Source of the DNA: Streptomyces rimosus | GTDB taxonomy: Bacteria > Actinomycetota > Actinomycetes > Streptomycetales > Streptomycetaceae | Length of the DNA stretch: 64,000 nucleotides | Assembly: GCF_008704655.1 (NCBI RefSeq) | Contig: NZ_CP023688.1 | Span: forward strand, 4,898,001-4,962,000 | Direction of reading: 5' to 3' | Shown: positions 17,786 to 27,074 of the stretch, in pieces | How positions within the stretch are numbered: the first letter of the stretch is position 1 | Layout of the letters: every line of letters starts with the position of its first letter | Notes under the pieces: generated by a model | What the model was told of the DNA's origin: nothing | The model's database searches: none | What the model saw: only the letters and a program-made list of their open reading frames with translations | Translations under genes and position numbers: made by a program

Positions 17786-19264
17786 GTGGGGACGGAGCAG
17801 ATCCGGCGCTGGGAGTCGGGAGCGCTTGCGCACGCGGTCACGGATCCGTTCGGCCAGGGCCCGCTGCCCTGGCTGCGCGGCAGCGAGAACTACTTCGACT
17901 CCGGTCAGGTGGTCCCCTGGTACGTGGACCCGGCGGTCGCCCCCGGCGAGAAGCGCCTGCCCTCGCCCCGCTCCAGCGCGGGACCCCGCACGGCCGACGA
18001 CGTACGCCAGCAGATCAAGGGCTTCGTGAGCACCGGCGCGGTGGCCCCCGGCGAGGCCATCGACTTCCGTGTCTCGGTCGATCCGCCCCAGCCCTTCAGT
18101 ATCGACATCTACCGCATCGGCCACTACGCGGGCACCGGCGCCGCCAAGATCACCACGAGTCCGCGGCTGGCCGGCATCGTGCAGCCCGCGCCGCTCGCCG
18201 CCGACCGCACGGTCTCCTGCCACCACTGGTGGCTGTCCTGGCGCCTCCAGGTCCCCACGTACTGGAAACTGGGCGCCTACGTAGCCGTCCTGACCACCGC
18301 CGACGGCCACCGCAGCCACGTGCCCTTCACGGTCCGCGACACCCACCCCGCCGACCTCCTGCTGCTCCTGCCCGACATCACCTGGCAGGCGTACAACCTC
18401 TACCCGGAGGACGGGCGCACCGGCGCCAGCCTGTACCACGCCTGGGACGCGGACGGTTCGCTGCTCGGCGAGCCCGACGCCGCCACCACCGTCTCCTTCG
18501 ACCGCCCCTACGCGGGCGCCGGCCTCCCGCTCCATGTGGGCCACGCCTACGACTTCATCCGCTGGGCCGAGCGGTACGGCTACGACCTCGCGTACGCCGA
18601 CGCCCGCGATCTGCACGCCGGCCTGGTCGACCCGTCCCGCTACCGCGGCCTGGTCTTCCCCGGCCACGACGAGTACTGGTCCCAGCCCATGCGCCGGACC
18701 GCCGAACTGGCCCGCGACAGCGGCACCTCGCTCGTCTTCCTGTCCGCCAACACCATGTACTGGCAGGTCGAACTGGCCCCCTCGCCCGCGGGCCCGGACT
18801 CCCTGCTCAGCTGCCGCAAGCGCCAGGGCCCCGGCAAGCCCGCCCTGTGGCGCGAGACCGGCGAAGCGGAGCAGCTGCTGATGGGCATCCAGTACGCCGG
18901 CCGGGTTCCGGAGCCCGCGCCCCTGGTCGTGCGCAACGCCGACCACTGGATGTGGGAGGCGACCGGCGCCCACGAGGGCGACGAGCTGCCCGGCCTGGTC
19001 GCCGGCGAGGCCGACCGCTACTTCCCCCGTACGCCCCTGCCGGAGCACACCCACCGCATCCTGCTGGCCCACTCCCCGTACGAGGACAGCGAGGGCACCC
19101 GCCGCCACCAGGAGACCTCGCTCTACCGCGCCCTCAGCGGCGCCCTGGTCTTCGCCTCCGGCACCTTCGCCTGGTCCCCGGCCCTGGACCGCCCGGGACA
19201 CGTGGACGAGCGCGTCCAGCGCGCCACGGCCAATCTGCTCGACCGCATCTGCAAGCGGGACTAG
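17786..19264 (+). CDS. N,N-dimethylformamidase beta-subunit-like protein
   Basis: This 492-aa protein matches the DMFase large-subunit-like family found widely in Streptomyces. A beta-sandwich-like N-terminal part (GEAIDFRVSVDPPQPFSIDI YRIGHYAGTG) is followed by a Rossmann-like part with DITWQAYNLYPEDGRTGASL, YDLAYADARDLH, FPGHDEYWS and FLSANTMYWQ. True DMFase hydrolyses N,N-dimethylformamide, but most genomic homologues have no known substrate, so the name reflects fold only. The start is GTG at 17786, 6 nt after a strong GGAGGGGAG site. No signal peptide is seen. The LysR gene converges 11 bp downstream. Confidence 0.8.
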   Translation: MGTEQIRRWESGALAHAVTDPFGQGPLPWLRGSENYFDSGQVVPWYVDPAVAPGEKRLPSPRSSAGPRTADDVRQQIKGFVSTGAVAPGEAIDFRVSVDPPQPFSIDIYRIGHYAGTGAAKITTSPRLAGIVQPAPLAADRTVSCHHWWLSWRLQVPTYWKLGAYVAVLTTADGHRSHVPFTVRDTHPADLLLLLPDITWQAYNLYPEDGRTGASLYHAWDADGSLLGEPDAATTVSFDRPYAGAGLPLHVGHAYDFIRWAERYGYDLAYADARDLHAGLVDPSRYRGLVFPGHDEYWSQPMRRTAELARDSGTSLVFLSANTMYWQVELAPSPAGPDSLLSCRKRQGPGKPALWRETGEAEQLLMGIQYAGRVPEPAPLVVRNADHWMWEATGAHEGDELPGLVAGEADRYFPRTPLPEHTHRILLAHSPYEDSEGTRRHQETSLYRALSGALVFASGTFAWSPALDRPGHVDERVQRATANLLDRICKRD

Positions 19265-19275
19265 AAGGCCGGGGG

Positions 19276-20196
19276 CTATCGCCCGGTGATCGTCCCCAGC
19301 TCCCGCGCCAGTGCCACCGTCAGCGCCCGGAAGATCCGTACCTCCGGATTCGGGTCGCCCGCCCGCGTCGCGAGCACGCTGTGCGCGTACGGCGCGTCCA
19401 GCACCGGCACGTACACCGTCCCGGGCCACGGGTAGTAGCGGGCGAAGGACTTCAGCCCGGAGCCCGCGCCGCGGCCCGCGGCCACGCTGGTCAGCACGTC
19501 CTGCGGGGTCAGCGCGCAGTCCGGGGCGCGGCGCTCGCCCTCGTCGAAGTACAGGTAGTCGGTGAACGGACGCGGTGTGTGCCGGGGCAGCCGTAGGTAC
19601 GGCAGGTCGATGACGTCCGCGAGCCGTACGCCCGTCGCCGCGGCGTCCGCGAGCGGCGAGGCCGCCGGGACCGCGACGATCCGCTGTTCGGTGGTCAGGA
19701 CGTCCACCTCGATGCCCTCGCTCCGGATCGCCGGCCGTACGAACGCGACGTCCACCCGGTCCTCGCGCAGCGCGCTGCAGTGCTCGGTGAAGTTGAGCTG
19801 GACCAGCTTCAGCGGGATCTCCGGGCGGGCCCGGCGGAAGGCGTTGACGGCCGCCGGCGTCACCTCGGCCGAACCGTGCCCCATCACACCGACCCGCAGC
19901 CCGCGCGCCGCCCGGGACGAGGCCGCCGAGGCGCGTTCCGCCGCCTCGGTCACGTCCTCCACGGCGGCGTTCGCGGCGGCCAGCAGCGTACGGGCGTGGG
20001 AGGCCAGCCGCTGCCCGGCGGCGGTCGGCCGTACGGGGCCGTTGCCGCGGTCCAGCAGCCGGGTGCCGAGCTCGCGCTCCAGCTGCTGGACGTGCTGGGT
20101 GACCGCGGCCGGCGACAGGAACAGCCGGGACGCGGCCCGCCCGAAGTGTCCTTCCTCGACCACCGCCAGGAAGGAAGACAGCCGTCGCAGGTCCAT
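19276..20196 (-). CDS. LysR-family transcriptional regulator
   Basis: This 306-aa regulator begins MDLRRLSSFLAVVEEGHFGR and has the LysR helix-turn-helix AASRLFLSPAAVTQHVQQLE plus a periplasmic-binding-like effector domain from about residue 95. It is divergent from an MFS transporter gene with 101 bp between them, and a T-N11-A dyad lies in that space. This is the typical arrangement of a LysR activator controlling its neighbour and itself. The ATG at 20196 is chosen because the conserved LysR N-terminus starts there; the frame is open further upstream but enters the divergent gene. Confidence 0.93.
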   Translation of the reverse strand: MDLRRLSSFLAVVEEGHFGRAASRLFLSPAAVTQHVQQLERELGTRLLDRGNGPVRPTAAGQRLASHARTLLAAANAAVEDVTEAAERASAASSRAARGLRVGVMGHGSAEVTPAAVNAFRRARPEIPLKLVQLNFTEHCSALREDRVDVAFVRPAIRSEGIEVDVLTTEQRIVAVPAASPLADAAATGVRLADVIDLPYLRLPRHTPRPFTDYLYFDEGERRAPDCALTPQDVLTSVAAGRGAGSGLKSFARYYPWPGTVYVPVLDAPYAHSVLATRAGDPNPEVRIFRALTVALARELGTITGR

Positions 20197-20236
20197 GGGT
20201 GCCACGATAAATCGGACGCGGGTCCGGTTCCGGGGG

Positions 20237-20257
20237 CCGTTCACGATTCCTGAACGG
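20237..20257. promoter_or_regulatory. LysR-type box (T-N11-A dyad)
   Basis: CCGTTCA (20237-20243) and TGAACGG (20251-20257) form a perfect inverted repeat with 7 bp between. It contains the T-N11-A spacing of LysR boxes and lies 41 bp upstream of the MFS start and 41 bp upstream of the lysR start. Confidence 0.65.
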
Positions 20258-20297
20258 AGGCGGCGCCGACCCCCTCCGGCCTCGTACAACGGCTTCC

Positions 20298-21647
20298 ATG
20301 AGCACGTCCCCCACCGAACGCCGCACCACCTCCGCTGCTGCCGCTTCCGCCTGCCGTACGGACGCGCCCGGCGCCGGGGCAGCCCCCGTACTGCCACGCC
20401 CCGCGCCCCGTACGCCAGGCCGTGCCACCGGTGGTTCCGCCCGGCCCCGCCACTGGCTGCGCGCGGGCTGGATGATGACGGCCTCCGGCTGGAGCGCCAA
20501 CCAGTTCTCCGCCCTGCTCGGCGCCTACCGCGGCGACCTGGGCCTGACCACGGCCACCACCACCGCCCTCTTCGCGGTGTATGTGCTCGGCCTGATCCCG
20601 GGGCTGCTGCTGGGCGGCCCGCTGGCGGACCGGCGCGGCCGGCGCCCCGTCGTCTACACCGCGCTCGCCACCGCCGCCGTGGCGACCTGCCTCCTGATGG
20701 CGGGCCCGGCCGCCGCCTGGCTGCTGTGGCCCGGCCGCTTCCTGACCGGCCTCGGCGCGGGCGCCCTGCTCACCGCGGGCAGCGTCTGGATCAAGGAACT
20801 CTCGTCCGCCCCGCACGACCCGTCCACCGCCCCCGGCACGGCCGCCCGCCGCTCCGGCCTCTTCCTCTCGGCCGGCTTCGCCTCCGGCGGGTTGGCCGCC
20901 GCGCTGATCGCCCAGTGGGCGCCGTACCCGATGATCACGGCGTATGTGCCGCACCTGGTGCTGTCGGCGGTGGCAGCGGCGGCCGCGGGCCGGGCGCCCG
21001 AGACGGTCCGGACCAGGAGCGGGCACCGTCCGGCCGCCCATGAGGCGCGCCCGACCACACACGATCATGTGTCGCGGGGAGGCGGCGGTGCCTCCTTCCG
21101 GCGGCTGATCGCCCCGGTGGCCCCCTGGGTCTTCGCCGCGCCGACCATCGCCTTCGTGACCCTTCCGGGGCTCGTCGGCGCGCGCCTCGACGGCTGGCAG
21201 ACGGTGTACGCGGGTGTCGCCACCGCCGTGACCCCCGGCGCCGGGCTGCTGGTGGCGCCGCTCGCCCGCCGGCTCGCCGCCCGACACCGCCTGGCCACCG
21301 CCGTCACCGGGCTGGCCGCCGTCGCGCTCGGCCTCCTCGTCGGCGCCCTCGCCGTCATGGCCGTACAGCCCGCCCTGGCCCTGGGCGCCGCGGTGGTGCT
21401 CGGCGCCGGGTACGGGCTGTGCGTGGCGTACGGCCTGACCGAGGTCGCCGCGCTGGCGCCGCCGCACCGGCTGGCCCGGCTCACCGCCCGCTTCTGGACC
21501 CTCGCCTACCTGGGCTTCTTCGCCCCGTACGGCGTCACCCTGCTCAGCGCGCTGTGGTCCCCGCAGGCCATCCTCGCCGCCGCGGCACTGCTGGCCGTCC
21601 TCACCCTCGGGGCGGTCGCCCGCGCGGCGCGCCGCGAACGGCTCTGA
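20298..21647 (+). CDS. MFS transporter
   Basis: This 449-aa protein has about 12 membrane helices. The MFS motif A appears as GGPLADRRGRRPVV after the second helix. An Arg/Pro/Ala-rich N-terminal 60 residues precedes the first helix (WMMTASGWSANQFSALLGAY). The substrate is not predictable; the divergent LysR gene suggests a small-molecule inducible exporter or importer. The ATG at 20298 gives a long N-terminal tail, and a later start such as the Met in GWMMTASG cannot be excluded. Confidence 0.88.
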   Translation: MSTSPTERRTTSAAAASACRTDAPGAGAAPVLPRPAPRTPGRATGGSARPRHWLRAGWMMTASGWSANQFSALLGAYRGDLGLTTATTTALFAVYVLGLIPGLLLGGPLADRRGRRPVVYTALATAAVATCLLMAGPAAAWLLWPGRFLTGLGAGALLTAGSVWIKELSSAPHDPSTAPGTAARRSGLFLSAGFASGGLAAALIAQWAPYPMITAYVPHLVLSAVAAAAAGRAPETVRTRSGHRPAAHEARPTTHDHVSRGGGGASFRRLIAPVAPWVFAAPTIAFVTLPGLVGARLDGWQTVYAGVATAVTPGAGLLVAPLARRLAARHRLATAVTGLAAVALGLLVGALAVMAVQPALALGAAVVLGAGYGLCVAYGLTEVAALAPPHRLARLTARFWTLAYLGFFAPYGVTLLSALWSPQAILAAAALLAVLTLGAVARAARRERL

Positions 21648-21783
21648 CCGGTCTCGCGCGGGCCTGGGGCCCGTACCGGGTGCCGGTCCCGCGCATGCGG
21701 CCCTCCGCGACCCTGGGACGCCGTATCGTCCCCGCATACGGGAGAATCGGACCGACGCCTGGATCAACCTACGCGGAGGCAGC

Positions 21784-22686
21784 GTGTCCGGTTTTGTAGA
21801 AAAGCCCGAGGCAGTGGAGGTTCCGGGGCTCACCCACCTCCACACCGGCAAGGTGCGCGACCTCTACCAGAACGCCGCCGGTGACCTGATCATGGTGGCG
21901 AGCGACCGCATCTCGGCTTTCGACTGGGTGCTGCCCACCGAGATCCCGGACAAGGGGCGGGTGCTCACCCAGCTCTCGCTGTGGTGGTTCGACCAGCTGG
22001 CCGACCTCATCCCCAACCATGTGCTGTCCACGGAGCTGCCGCCCGGCGCCCCCGCGGACTGGGAAGGCCGTACGACGGTCTGCACGTCGCTGGCGATGAT
22101 CCCGGTGGAGTGCGTCGCCCGCGGCTACCTCACGGGCTCCGGCCTCGTCGAGTACCAGCAGACCCGTACGGTCTGCGGGCTGGCGCTGCCCGAGGGCCTG
22201 ACCGACGGCTCGGAACTGCCCGCCGCGATCTTCACCCCCGCCACCAAGGCCGCCGTCGGCGAGCACGACGAGAACGTGCCGTACGAGGAGGTCGCCCGCC
22301 AGATCGGCGCCGAGACCGCCGCCCAGCTGCGGCAGGCCACCCTCGCCGTGTACGGGCGGGCCCGCGACATCGCCCGCGAGCGCGGCATCGTCCTGGCGGA
22401 CACCAAGTTCGAGTTCGGCTTCGACGGGGCAGAGCAGCTGACGCTGGCGGACGAGGTCCTCACCCCGGACTCGTCCCGCTTCTGGCCCGCGGACACCTGG
22501 GAGCCGGGCCGGGCCCAGCCTTCCTTCGACAAGCAGTTCGTCCGCGACTGGCTCACCTCGCCGGCCTCCGGCTGGGACCGCGGGAGCGAGCAGCCGCCCC
22601 CGCCCCTGCCCCAGGAAACCGTCGACCGCACGCGCGCCAAGTACATCGAGGCGTACGAGCGGCTCACGGGGCTGACCTGGGGGTAA
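21784..22686 (+). CDS. purC: phosphoribosylaminoimidazole-succinocarboxamide synthase
   Basis: PurC (300 aa) condenses CAIR with aspartate using ATP to give SAICAR. It has HLHTGKVRDLYQNAAGDLIM near the start, SDRISAFDWVLPTEIPDKGR, VECVARGYLTGSG and LADTKFEFGF, all family hallmarks. The C-terminal extension FDKQFVRDWLTSPASGWDRG is the expected SAICAR synthetase tail. The start is GTG at 21784, after GGAGGCAGC. A shared bidirectional terminator separates it from the tRNA-Gly gene on the other strand. Confidence 0.97.
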   Translation: MSGFVEKPEAVEVPGLTHLHTGKVRDLYQNAAGDLIMVASDRISAFDWVLPTEIPDKGRVLTQLSLWWFDQLADLIPNHVLSTELPPGAPADWEGRTTVCTSLAMIPVECVARGYLTGSGLVEYQQTRTVCGLALPEGLTDGSELPAAIFTPATKAAVGEHDENVPYEEVARQIGAETAAQLRQATLAVYGRARDIARERGIVLADTKFEFGFDGAEQLTLADEVLTPDSSRFWPADTWEPGRAQPSFDKQFVRDWLTSPASGWDRGSEQPPPPLPQETVDRTRAKYIEAYERLTGLTWG

Positions 22687-22760
22687 GGACGGAGTGGGGC
22701 CGGGTGCACCCCGGCCCCACGAGTGCCGGTCCTGCGGACGGGTGCCGGTCCCCAACGAAG

Positions 22761-22789
22761 AAGGCCCCGGTCGCGATGACCGGGGCCTT
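22761..22789. terminator. bidirectional terminator between purC and tRNA-Gly(GCC) copy 1
   Basis: A 12-bp stem (AAGGCCCCGGTC / GACCGGGGCCTT) with a 5-nt loop is followed by TTTT on the plus strand and preceded by AAGAAGG, so it can terminate in both directions. The same hairpin with one loop base changed recurs at 27134-27162 beside the second tRNA-Gly(GCC). Confidence 0.85.
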
Positions 22790-22796
22790 TTCCCTG

Positions 22797-22869
22797 AGCG
22801 GACGACGAGGCTCGAACTCGCGACCTCAACCTTGGCAAGGTTGCGCTCTACCAACTGAGCTACGTCCGC
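22797..22869 (-). tRNA. tRNA-Gly(GCC), copy 1
   Basis: The minus strand folds as a standard 73-nt tRNA: acceptor GCGGACG/CGTCCGC with discriminator T, D-loop containing GG (AGTTGGTA), anticodon loop TTGCCAA and T-loop TTCGAGC. The anticodon GCC reads GGC and GGT. CCA is not encoded. It is identical to the copy at 27170-27242. Confidence 0.97.
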
Positions 22870-22903
22870 CTGCCCCGCGCTCAGCGGCGCGGTGCGGGCT
22901 CCA

Positions 22904-23722
22904 CTATAGCCAACCTCGCGCGCGGGCGATGCGCGCTGCCGCATGACGGTTCTCGGCGGAGAGCTTCGCGGTGGCCGAGGAGAGGTAGTTGCGCACCGTC
23001 CCCGGCGACAGCGCGGCCCGCTCCGCGATCTCCGCGACGGGCGCGCCGTTCTCCGCGTACTCCAGCACTTCCGCCTCCCGTACGGTCAGCGGCGAGTCCC
23101 CTGCGCTGATGGCGTCGGCCGCCAACTCCGGGTCCACATACCGGTTTCCCGCGTGCACCGAGCGGATGATCTCGGCCAGCCGCTGTGCCGAGACGGTCTT
23201 CGGCACGAACCCCCGCACCCCCGCCTCCAGGGCCCGCTTCAGGTGGCCGGGGCGCCCGTGACTGGTCACGATCATGGTCCGGCAGCTGGGCAGCCGGCTG
23301 CGCAGAGATGTGGCCACTGCCACACCGTCCGCCCCCGGCATCTGAAGATCCAGTACCGCGACATCGGGCCGATGAGCCAACGCCATCGCCAACGCCTCCG
23401 GCCCCGACCCCGCCTCGGCCACCACCTGAAGATCGTCCTCCAGCGCCAGCAGCGCGGCCAACGCTCCCCGGATCAGGTGCTCGTCGTCGGCGAGCAGGAC
23501 GCGTAGCGGGGCTGGGAGGTCCGGTGAGGGCGCGGGCGTGGGCTGCGAAGGGGCGGTCGTCGGAGGCTGTGGGGGTGTCGGTGGGGCTTTTGAGGGGGCC
23601 GCCACCGGAACCGCAGGTCCCTCCGTACCGGGCTGCCGGCCGGATGCCGGCACCGCCCCGGACCCCGGCACCTCTCGGGACTCCCGCCCCGGCTCGGGCA
23701 TCCGCCCCCACTCCTCCGCCAT
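22904..23722 (-). CDS. NarL/FixJ-type response regulator
   Basis: This 272-aa regulator has a Pro/Ala-rich N-terminal extension of about 60 residues, then a receiver domain (LRVLLADDEHLIRGALAALL; phosphoacceptor Asp in VAVLDLQMPGADG; conserved Lys in GFVPKTVS) and a LuxR-type helix-turn-helix (LTVREAEVLEYAENGAPVAE, GTVRNYLSSATAKL). The start is ATG 23722 with GAGGGAAG 8 nt upstream; a GTG at 23740 is possible. It forms a module with the histidine kinase and ABC genes upstream. Its candidate target is the 22-bp palindrome at 27053-27074. The proline-rich extension is unusual and may be a later addition or a wrong start. Confidence 0.93.
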   Translation of the reverse strand: MAEEWGRMPEPGRESREVPGSGAVPASGRQPGTEGPAVPVAAPSKAPPTPPQPPTTAPSQPTPAPSPDLPAPLRVLLADDEHLIRGALAALLALEDDLQVVAEAGSGPEALAMALAHRPDVAVLDLQMPGADGVAVATSLRSRLPSCRTMIVTSHGRPGHLKRALEAGVRGFVPKTVSAQRLAEIIRSVHAGNRYVDPELAADAISAGDSPLTVREAEVLEYAENGAPVAEIAERAALSPGTVRNYLSSATAKLSAENRHAAARIARARGWL

Positions 23723-23847
23723 GGTCTCTGCTTCCCTCACGTCGCTGTCCCTCCGGCCGGGTGCCCGTCCGGCCCTGCGCAAGCCATCGTCGCCCGTCCC
23801 AGCACGGCCCGCCGTCGACTCCGCCCGTCCGTACCAACACGGGCCCT

Positions 23848-25230
23848 CTACGTCCGAGCGGGCCACCCGCTCGCGGCGAGCCCGGATGCGTCCCCCTTCG
23901 CCACCTGACCCTCCTCCAGCGGGACATGTGCCCGCAGCCAGAACCGGCCGTCCGGGCGGGGGCCGGCGACCAGCGTGCCGTCCAGGGCGGCGAGGCGTTC
24001 CCGCAGGCCGGCGATGCCGCTGCCGGCGCTGCGCTGGGGCACGTCCGGTACGACGCCGTCGTTCTCCATCGTGAAGATCACCGCCGGTTCGGGCCGGGCC
24101 GCCGTGTCCGTCCCGGCGTCGCGCGTCCGGTCGCCGCCGGGCGTGCCGTCGGACGTCACCCGCAGCGTCAGCCAGCACGTGGACGCGTTGGCGTGGCGCA
24201 GTACGTTCGTGGTGCCTTCCCGTACGACCCAGGCCAGCACCGACTGCACCTGCTGCGGCAGCCCGGTGCTGTCCTCCTGGTCCATCAGGCACTGCACCCC
24301 GGCCGCCTGGAGCACCGCCCGCGCTCCCGCCATCTCCACGTCCAGATCCGCCTCCCGGTAGGCGCGGACCACGTCCCGTACCTCCCGCTGGGAGTCCTGG
24401 GCCATCTGCTGCACCTCCGCCATCTGGTCGGCGGCCTCCGGCCGGCCCTTGCGCGCCAGCCGCACCGCCAGCTCGCTCTTGAGCGCGATCACGGCCAGGT
24501 TCCGGCCGACGACGTCGTGCATGTCCCGCGCGAACCGCAGCCGCTCCTCGGCCACGGCGAGCCGTGCCTGCGCGCCCTTGGCCTCGTCCAGCTCCCGCAT
24601 CGCGGCGAGGATCCAGCCCCAGCTGCGGCACGACAGCGCCGCGAAGAGGGCGGAGAAGGCGAGGGCGATCGGCAGTCCCGCCACGAACACGAGCGAAACG
24701 CCCGCGAGGCCCATCGCCGTCATGATCACTGCCGTGTTGACGACGTACACCAGCGCCTGCCGGCGCTTGTTGATCACGAGGGAGAGCAGGCAGCTGACCG
24801 GCAGGGTGGGGAACAGCATCAGCGTGGTCCAGGCCTGCACATCCGCCGGCAGTCCGGCGTACGCGATCAGTATCGCGATCATGGCCACCGACGCGGCCGC
24901 CAGCACCCCCGACGCGGCGATCAGCCGCCACGGCGCGGGAGTGCCGTACACGTAGTGCGAGAGCCCGCGCCGCACGCCGGGGATGTAGACGCCGCACTGC
25001 ACCAGCCCCAGCACCATGACCGGCACGGTCGGGAGCAGGGAGACATGCGCCGTGGCCGCCGTGGCGACGAGTGGTGCGACCAGCCAGCCGATGAACATCA
25101 GCCACGGCATGACGTACAGCGTCCACCGCGCCCACAGGAACACCTGCGCGACCCTGCCCCGTTCCCGCAACCTGCGCAGCTGCTCATGGAACACCGGCTC
25201 CGCACCCCCGTCGTCCTCAGCGCCGTACAC
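23848..25230 (-). CDS. DesK-type sensor histidine kinase
   Basis: This 460-aa protein has about five membrane helices in its first half (for example VMPWLMFIGWLVAPLVATAA and ASVAMIAILIAYAGL), then a HisKA_3 helix with phosphorylated His in RFARDMHDVVGRNLAVIALK. The ATPase domain has EGTTNVLRHANASTCW (N box) and GSGIAGLRERLAALDG (G box). Sensors of this group with no extracellular domain often sense membrane state or the activity of the partner transporter. The GTG at 25230 is 2 bp after the permease stop, so the genes are coupled. The exact start is uncertain, since in-frame GTGs exist slightly upstream. Confidence 0.9.
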   Translation of the reverse strand: MYGAEDDGGAEPVFHEQLRRLRERGRVAQVFLWARWTLYVMPWLMFIGWLVAPLVATAATAHVSLLPTVPVMVLGLVQCGVYIPGVRRGLSHYVYGTPAPWRLIAASGVLAAASVAMIAILIAYAGLPADVQAWTTLMLFPTLPVSCLLSLVINKRRQALVYVVNTAVIMTAMGLAGVSLVFVAGLPIALAFSALFAALSCRSWGWILAAMRELDEAKGAQARLAVAEERLRFARDMHDVVGRNLAVIALKSELAVRLARKGRPEAADQMAEVQQMAQDSQREVRDVVRAYREADLDVEMAGARAVLQAAGVQCLMDQEDSTGLPQQVQSVLAWVVREGTTNVLRHANASTCWLTLRVTSDGTPGGDRTRDAGTDTAARPEPAVIFTMENDGVVPDVPQRSAGSGIAGLRERLAALDGTLVAGPRPDGRFWLRAHVPLEEGQVAKGDASGLAASGWPART

Positions 25231-25232
25231 CG

Positions 25233-26039
25233 TCAGTGCCGTGGCTCCCAGCGGAACCACCGACGTACAGCAAACACCGCGAGCCCGGCCCAGGCCAACG
25301 CGATGACCAGCCGCTTCAGCGTGTCGGTGAGGTCGCCCTCGCCGAGCCAGCCGTCCCGTACCAGGCCCATCACCGGCGACAGGGGCAGCAGCTCCAGGAC
25401 CGCGGCGACCCGGTCGGGGAAGATGTCCAGCGGCGCGACCATCCCGGAGCCGGCCATGGAGACGAAGACGAATGGCAGCGTGGTCAGCGAGGCCGCCTCG
25501 GCGCTCTTGGTGATGGCCGTGGAGGCCGCGGCCATCGCGACCACGATCACCATGCCGAGGAGCACACCGAGCAGCAACAGATGCGGCGCCCGGGGCAGGT
25601 CCACCTTCAGGGCCAGCCCGCCGCAGACCACCAGCAGGACGCACTGCGCCAGGCCGATGAGCACCGTCGGCAGGGCCGTTCCGGCCAATATCTCCCGGTC
25701 CGTCAGCTCACCGCAGCGCAGCCGCTTGAGCACCAGCTCCTCGCGCCGGGTCACCAGCGCACCCGTGACGGTGCCGTACACCGCGAAGATCAGCACGAAG
25801 CCGATGGTCCCCGGGAGCAGGGCCGTGCCGACCGACAGGCCGTTCTTCTCCAGCGGCATCTCGGCGACCGCCCGGTGCAGGGCGAAGGCCATGATCAGGG
25901 GCATCAGCAGGGCCATGAACAAGGTGGTCTTGTTCCGGCCCAGCAGGGTCAGTTCCGCGCGGGCCAGGGCCGTCAGCCGGTCGCGGGTGCCCGTACGGGC
26001 GGCAGCCCCGGGCCTCGTCTCGATGCCGGTGGCGCTCAC
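25233..26039 (-). CDS. ABC-2-type transporter permease
   Basis: This 268-aa integral membrane protein has an N-terminal cytoplasmic part (LTALARAELTLLGRNKTTLF) and about six helices, with VSMAGSGMVAPLDIFPDRVA before the last pair, as in ABC-2 drug or lantibiotic exporters. The GTG at 26039 overlaps the ATPase stop by 4 nt (GTGA). It presumably pairs with the ATPase to form an exporter. The adjacent two-component system suggests that the exporter is induced by its own substrate or by envelope stress. Confidence 0.9.
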   Translation of the reverse strand: MSATGIETRPGAAARTGTRDRLTALARAELTLLGRNKTTLFMALLMPLIMAFALHRAVAEMPLEKNGLSVGTALLPGTIGFVLIFAVYGTVTGALVTRREELVLKRLRCGELTDREILAGTALPTVLIGLAQCVLLVVCGGLALKVDLPRAPHLLLLGVLLGMVIVVAMAAASTAITKSAEAASLTTLPFVFVSMAGSGMVAPLDIFPDRVAAVLELLPLSPVMGLVRDGWLGEGDLTDTLKRLVIALAWAGLAVFAVRRWFRWEPRH

Positions 26040-27010
26040 TTGTCCTCCAAACCCTTGGCGATCCGCAGGAACGCCTCCTCCAGCGACGCCGAGCGGGCGT
26101 CCAGCCCCCGCAGCTCGATGCCCTTGTCCCGCGCCCACAGCAGCACGCCGGTGGCGGCCCGCTGCAGGTCGGAGGTGAACAGCCGGATCGTGCGCCCCGT
26201 CGTCTCGTGTCCGTCGACGCCCAGTTCGGGGAACGGCGGCAGATCGCCGGCCAGGAAGCCGTCGGGCAGCTCGAAGGAGATCTGCGCGGGGTGGCTGGCC
26301 ACCACCTCCGCGACCGTGCCGGTCGTCGCTATCCGGCCCCGGTGCATGATCGCGAGGCGGTCGGCCAGTCCCTCGGCCTCTTCCAGGTAGTGGGTGGTCA
26401 GCACGACGGTCGTGCCGTCCGCCCGCAGCCCGCGTATCAACTCCCAGGTCGTGTGGCGGGCTTCGGTGTCCAGGCCGGTGGTCGGCTCGTCGAGGAACAG
26501 CACCTCGGGCCGTCCCAGCGTGGCCATGGCCAGGTCCAGCCGCCGCCGCTCACCACCGGAGAGCATCTTGATCCGGACGTCCCGGCGCCGGGCCAGACCG
26601 ACCATCTCCAGCGCCTCGTCGACCGGCCGGGCGCCGCTGGTGGTGCCCGCCCACATCCGTACGGCCTCGGCCGCCGTCAGGTCCGAGGGGAAGCCGCCCT
26701 CCTGGAGCATCACGCCGACCCGCGGCCGGACCTGGGCCCGCTCCGCGTACGGATCATGGCCCAGCACCCGCACCTTGCCGCCGGTCGGCGCGGCCAGCCC
26801 TTCGAGCAGCTCGACGGTGGAGGTCTTGCCCGCCCCGTTGGTCCCGAGCAGGGCGAACAGCTCGCCGCGGGCCACGGAGAAATCGATGCCCCGCACCGCT
26901 TCGTAGCCCGCCTTGCCCTTCTTGTTCTTCCGGCCGCCCCCGGGCGGCCCGTATCGCCTGCGCAGACCCGTGACGTCAATCACGTTCGCGCCGAAGTCCC
27001 CGATGTTCAT
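26036..27010 (-). CDS. ABC transporter ATP-binding protein
   Basis: This 324-aa ATPase has Walker A in LLGTNGAGKTSTVELLEGLA, Q-loop LQEGGFPS, signature LSGGERRRLDLAMA, Walker B LFLDEPTTGLD and H-loop VLTTHYLEEAE. A short insertion of basic residues (GRKNKKGKAG) separates the first strand from the core. A C-terminal domain of about 90 residues fits DrrA-like drug exporters. It is the first gene of the four-gene module on the minus strand, and a 22-bp palindrome lies 43-64 bp upstream of its ATG. Confidence 0.95.
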   Translation of the reverse strand: MNIGDFGANVIDVTGLRRRYGPPGGGRKNKKGKAGYEAVRGIDFSVARGELFALLGTNGAGKTSTVELLEGLAAPTGGKVRVLGHDPYAERAQVRPRVGVMLQEGGFPSDLTAAEAVRMWAGTTSGARPVDEALEMVGLARRRDVRIKMLSGGERRRLDLAMATLGRPEVLFLDEPTTGLDTEARHTTWELIRGLRADGTTVVLTTHYLEEAEGLADRLAIMHRGRIATTGTVAEVVASHPAQISFELPDGFLAGDLPPFPELGVDGHETTGRTIRLFTSDLQRAATGVLLWARDKGIELRGLDARSASLEEAFLRIAKGLEDK

Positions 27011-27052
27011 GCTTCAAGGCTCCCGGCCGGATCCGGCCCGGGGCAGTGCGGC

Positions 27053-27074
27053 TTGTCATCAGCCCGGATGACAA
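27053..27074. promoter_or_regulatory. palindromic operator upstream of ABC-two-component operon
   Basis: TTGTCATC (27053-27060) and GATGACAA (27067-27074) are perfect 8-bp arms with a 6-bp spacer, followed by a further TGTCA half-site at 27076-27080. The place and form suit binding of a dimeric NarL/LiaR-type regulator, here the product of the fourth gene in the operon. The link is inferred. Confidence 0.6.

Noticed and set aside
17750-20500. 916-codon minus-strand frame spanning two genes
   Set aside because: It is out of frame with the LysR protein and antisense to the DMFase-like gene; it has no recognisable domain.
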